From: Polychytrium aggregatum
Taxonomy: Eukaryota; Chytridiomycota; Chytridiomycetes; Polychytriales
Length of the DNA stretch: 31,206 nt
Direction of reading: 5' to 3'
Assembly: GCF_025602895.1 (NCBI RefSeq)
Contig: NW_026516492.1
Span: forward strand, 1-31,206
Shown here: positions 28,666 through 31,206 of the stretch, piece after piece
Layout of the letters: every line of letters starts with the position of its first letter
Numbering within the stretch: the first letter of the stretch is position 1
The notes under the pieces: model-generated
What the model was told of the DNA's origin: nothing
Seen by the model: the letters and a program-made list of their open reading frames with translations, nothing else
The model's database searches: none
Made by a program: the position numbers and the translations under genes

Positions 28666-29456
28666 TGTTAGAGTCCGAAGGGGACTCAACGGCAAAAGAA
28701 GAAGTGAGCTCGAAGTGAGCTCAGGGAAGGCAAGGGTAAAGTCCGAAGTGGACTCGGAGAGGGAGCGAGGGAAGCAAAGATCCGTTCAAGATAAGACTAG
28801 TCTCGAAATGAGACGTGAGGAACACTCAGAGAATAAAGTAGAAGGCACTTTATTTAGTCCTATTTTGAACGCTGAGGTTCGACTACACATCGCGGGGGTC
28901 AGGCTATTTATAGACAAGTCCGGACTTGGCAGCGAAGGGCGGCCAAGGGAGGGAAAAGTGGGCGATCGAGCAGGGCGAAGGGGGCGATGCACGAACGAGG
29001 GCCGAGAAGGACCACCGAGACAGGCAGAGAACCAAAGCGAGGGAGGCGCAAGCAAAAGCGAAGCACCTGGCAGGAGAAACGTGCAAAGGCGAAGCAATGT
29101 GACTCAACGTCCAAGAAGCGGATTGGTCAAGTATAAGGTTGGGGCAAATGCATGCGAGATGAACAAGAGATCGGGGCGGTCAGGCAGGTCATGAGTCACC
29201 GGTGGTGGGACACATGACCGGCAGCCGAATTGCAACCAATCGCAGCAAGGCGCGTGCACAAACAAACCGGCGCGTGCGAAGAAGACAAAGGAAGCGGAGC
29301 AGCGCGGGGAAACGGAAGTGCGGAAGGAGCGGAAATGGCAGGCAAAAGGCGGAAAATTGGAGGGGAACTGCAAAGCTACACACAAACAAACAGAAAGGCA
29401 AAAGAACAGCCAAGTGTGCAGTCAAAGTGGAGAACAAGCAGAAGCTATCCCTAACA
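28666..29456 (-). repeat. 3' LTR of A3 (791 bp)
   Basis: It runs from TGTTAG to CTAACA. It shares with A1, and not with A2, the variants GGTGGTGGGAC, GGGAAACGG, ATGGCAGG, AAAATTGG and GCGAGGGAGG. The PBS-complementary segment is at 28862-28873 and the TATA box at 28905-28912. Confidence 0.96.
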
Positions 29457-29470
29457 TCATCCCCTTCCTT
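29457..29470 (-). promoter_or_regulatory. Polypurine tract of A3
   Basis: The minus strand reads AAGGAAGGGGATGA next to the 3' LTR, identical to A2. Confidence 0.8.
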
Positions 29471-30761
29471 AGCGACGAACTCCGGGCGTCGCCTTCGGCT
29501 TTGAGGGATAGCGAAGGTGGAAGTCAGCAACAAGATCAGTGGCGTGGGAAACATTGGCAGCGGGCTCCCAAGACCGGTCAGTCTCGGAATAGCCCTTCCA
29601 CTGAACCAAGTACTGTAAGCGACCACGGAAGAGCCGAGAATCGAGAACAGTCTCGACCTCAAACTCTTCCTGGGAGTCAACAAGAATGGGTGGAGGTTCG
29701 GGTTGGGTGAACTCGGGAACAATGTCCTTCGTTCGGGGTTCAAGGAGGGATACATGAAAGACGGGGTGGACTTTGAGTGTGGAAGGGAGTTTAAGTTCAA
29801 AGGCAACGGGGTTGATGCGGCGAAGAACTTTAAAGGGGCCAAGCTTTTTCTGATCAAGCTTGTTGGAGGGACGAAGGGTGCGGATGTGGCGACGATCAAG
29901 AAAAACGAGGTCGCCAACGGAGATGTCGGGAGTGGGGAGACGGGATTTGTTGGCCTGCAAAGTGTAGGACTCTTGGGCAACCCGGAGGTTGGCCTTGAGA
30001 TCCTCGAGAACGGTCTGAAGTCGGTCGACACGTTCTTCGGCAGAGGGCACAACAGAAGGATCACGGATGATGGAGGGATCAAAAATGGGGTGATGGCCAT
30101 GGACTGCAAAGAAGGGAGTCATGCCAGTGGAGGTGTTTTCCGAGTTGTTGTAAGTGAACTCGGCAAGGGGAAGGTGAAGGGTCCAGTCGTCTTGCAGGTA
30201 ATTGCAATGGATACGCAAATACTGCTCGATGACCTGGTTGAGAACCTCGGTCGAACCGTCGGTCTCGGGGTGGAAGGCAGAAGAAAGGGAAATCTTCGTC
30301 TTCAGAAGCTCATTGAAGCGCCTCCAGAAGGCCGAAGTAAACTGAGTTCCTCGGTCCGAAACAATAGACCGGGGACAACCATGCAAGCGGAAGATGTGGG
30401 AGAGGAAGAGTTCGGCGGTTTGCTCGCCTGTAACCGTCTTCGTGGTGGGCACAAAGTGTGCTTGTTTGGACAGGCGGTCCTTAACCACGAAGATGGAGTC
30501 AAAGCCGTTCGAAGGTGGGAGATCCGTGATGAAGTCCATCGACAGGTCCCACCAACGTTCGGAAGGAACGGGGAGAGGGTGAAGTAAACCATAAGGGGAG
30601 TGACGGGACGGCTTGGCTCGCTGGCACGCTTCACAATTAGCAATGAAGCGACGCACAGACTTACGAAGCCGGGGCCAGTGAAAGTCCCGGGAGATGAGCT
30701 CAACGGTCTTGGCAAGACCAAAGTGACCAGCGGCAGCGGAGCAGTGACGTTGCTCAAACAC
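29469..30761 (-). CDS. Integrase with chromodomain of A3 (C-terminal part of Gag-Pol)
   Basis: This is an open frame of 430 codons that is part of the polyprotein rather than a gene with its own start; the frame stays open upstream to about 30912. It holds the complete integrase: zinc finger H6-x6-H13...C43-x2-C46, catalytic D76, D136 and E172 with the 35-residue spacing, the GPF/Y module around residue 307-326, and a chromodomain at residues about 365-422 (29496-29669) with YLVQWKGY and RSWEP. Unlike A2 it has no frameshift after the zinc finger. If the missing upstream part were supplied by another copy, this integrase could be functional. Confidence 0.9.
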   Translation of the reverse strand: MFEQRHCSAAAGHFGLAKTVELISRDFHWPRLRKSVRRFIANCEACQRAKPSRHSPYGLLHPLPVPSERWWDLSMDFITDLPPSNGFDSIFVVKDRLSKQAHFVPTTKTVTGEQTAELFLSHIFRLHGCPRSIVSDRGTQFTSAFWRRFNELLKTKISLSSAFHPETDGSTEVLNQVIEQYLRIHCNYLQDDWTLHLPLAEFTYNNSENTSTGMTPFFAVHGHHPIFDPSIIRDPSVVPSAEERVDRLQTVLEDLKANLRVAQESYTLQANKSRLPTPDISVGDLVFLDRRHIRTLRPSNKLDQKKLGPFKVLRRINPVAFELKLPSTLKVHPVFHVSLLEPRTKDIVPEFTQPEPPPILVDSQEEFEVETVLDSRLFRGRLQYLVQWKGYSETDRSWEPAANVSHATDLVADFHLRYPSKPKATPGVRR

Positions 30762-31206
30762 TTTGAGCTGGAGCTCGGGGGAAGGGACAACGATCAGGTC
30801 TTTAAAGTAAAGGAGACCGTCACGGAAGGAGTAATCGCCATCAAGACGTTTGGCGTTGAAGTCAGAAAGAAGGGAACAAGAAAGGGTGGCAGCTCGAATC
30901 TCGGAAAGAAATCGGGGTTCGAGCCGATAACGGTGATGCTGTCGAGAGAAATAGACTCGAACAGCTGAAGGAAGTTGGTGGAGTGGAGGGAGTCACCAGG
31001 CCTTTATCTCAAAGTCAGAACGGCGACTGAGAGCATCGGCTTTGGTGTTGAGGCGACCAGGGCGGTGGTAATGCGAAAAGCAAAATCAGAAAGGAATTGG
31101 GCCCACCGGAACTGGCGGCGAGAAAGTTGGGAAGCGGAAGTGAACCGGGTGAGGTTCTGGTGATCAGAGAAACAAGAGTGGGATGATCGGGGTCGGCAAG
31201 ACATCA
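30762..31206 (-). pseudogene. RNase H end and integrase linker of A3, frame-broken, cut by window
   Basis: The minus strand contains [10 protein letters not shown] and [17 protein letters not shown] (RNase H), then goes out of frame because a base is missing near 31071 compared with A2 (GGTAATGCG versus GGTAAATGCG). Further differences from A2 are an extra C near 31001 and a missing G near 30916. So at least three indels separate RNase H from the intact integrase frame. The upstream part of pol lies beyond the window. Confidence 0.8.

Larger units (their letters stand above)
28666..31206 (-). mobile_element. Ty3/gypsy chromovirus copy A3, 3' part, nested in element B
   Basis: This is a minus-strand family-A element: 3' LTR, polypurine tract, chromodomain, integrase and part of RNase H, cut by the window end. 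Its LTR differs from the A1 LTR by a single base by eye (ACTAGTC versus ACTTGTC). It must be younger than element B, which it splits. Confidence 0.95.

Noticed and set aside
27542..29194. Single 550-codon plus-strand frame
   Set aside because: It is a chance fusion: codons up to 28665 are Pol of element B, the rest reads the A3 LTR backwards. Not a domesticated gene on this evidence.

Overview
The window looks like repeat-rich, probably heterochromatic DNA from a filamentous or yeast-like fungus, most likely a basidiomycete. That guess rests on Tf1/sushi-type chromoviruses with a C-terminal chromodomain, short eukaryotic LTR promoters, AATAAA signals and the lack of any bacterial gene organisation. 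No single-copy host gene is visible. Everything is either a 1,674-bp tandem satellite or a Ty3/gypsy LTR retrotransposon.

Layout. Positions 1-2690 hold the 5' part of a minus-strand chromovirus (copy A1: protease fragment, an intact gag frame, then the 5' LTR). Positions 2696-7717 hold exactly three satellite units. Positions 7718-14129 hold a complete second copy (A2, 6,412 bp, LTRs of 793 and 791 bp, TSD CCAAAC, Gag-Pol broken by many small indels). Positions 14136-26325 hold seven full satellite units plus 472 bp of an eighth. At 26326 an unrelated plus-strand Ty3/gypsy element (B) interrupts that eighth unit; its LTR, PBS, gag, protease and the start of reverse transcriptase are present. 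At 28666 a third minus-strand copy of family A (A3) interrupts B, and it runs off the window with an intact integrase-chromodomain frame.

How the parts work. Family A appears to encode one Gag-Pol polyprotein (Gag, retropepsin, RT, RNase H, integrase with DDx35E, chromodomain). Its primer-binding site is perfectly complementary over 12 nt to a segment of its own LTR just downstream of the TATA box, which is the arrangement of the self-primed Tf1 lineage. Family B differs: its PBS begins TGG like a tRNA-primed element, its Gag has a CCHC knuckle, and gag and pol overlap at a textbook -1 frameshift signal (GGGAAAC, 7-nt spacer, 9-bp stem).

Most interesting. A1 and A2 lie at the same position of the satellite unit, yet A1's LTR is almost identical to that of A3, which sits elsewhere, and less similar to A2's. 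This suggests two independent insertions into one preferred satellite site. The satellite carries repeated 10-bp motifs (GAGRTCACAG) at 11-bp spacing, and the units look identical although the A2 LTRs have already diverged by about 1%. All identities and differences were judged by eye.
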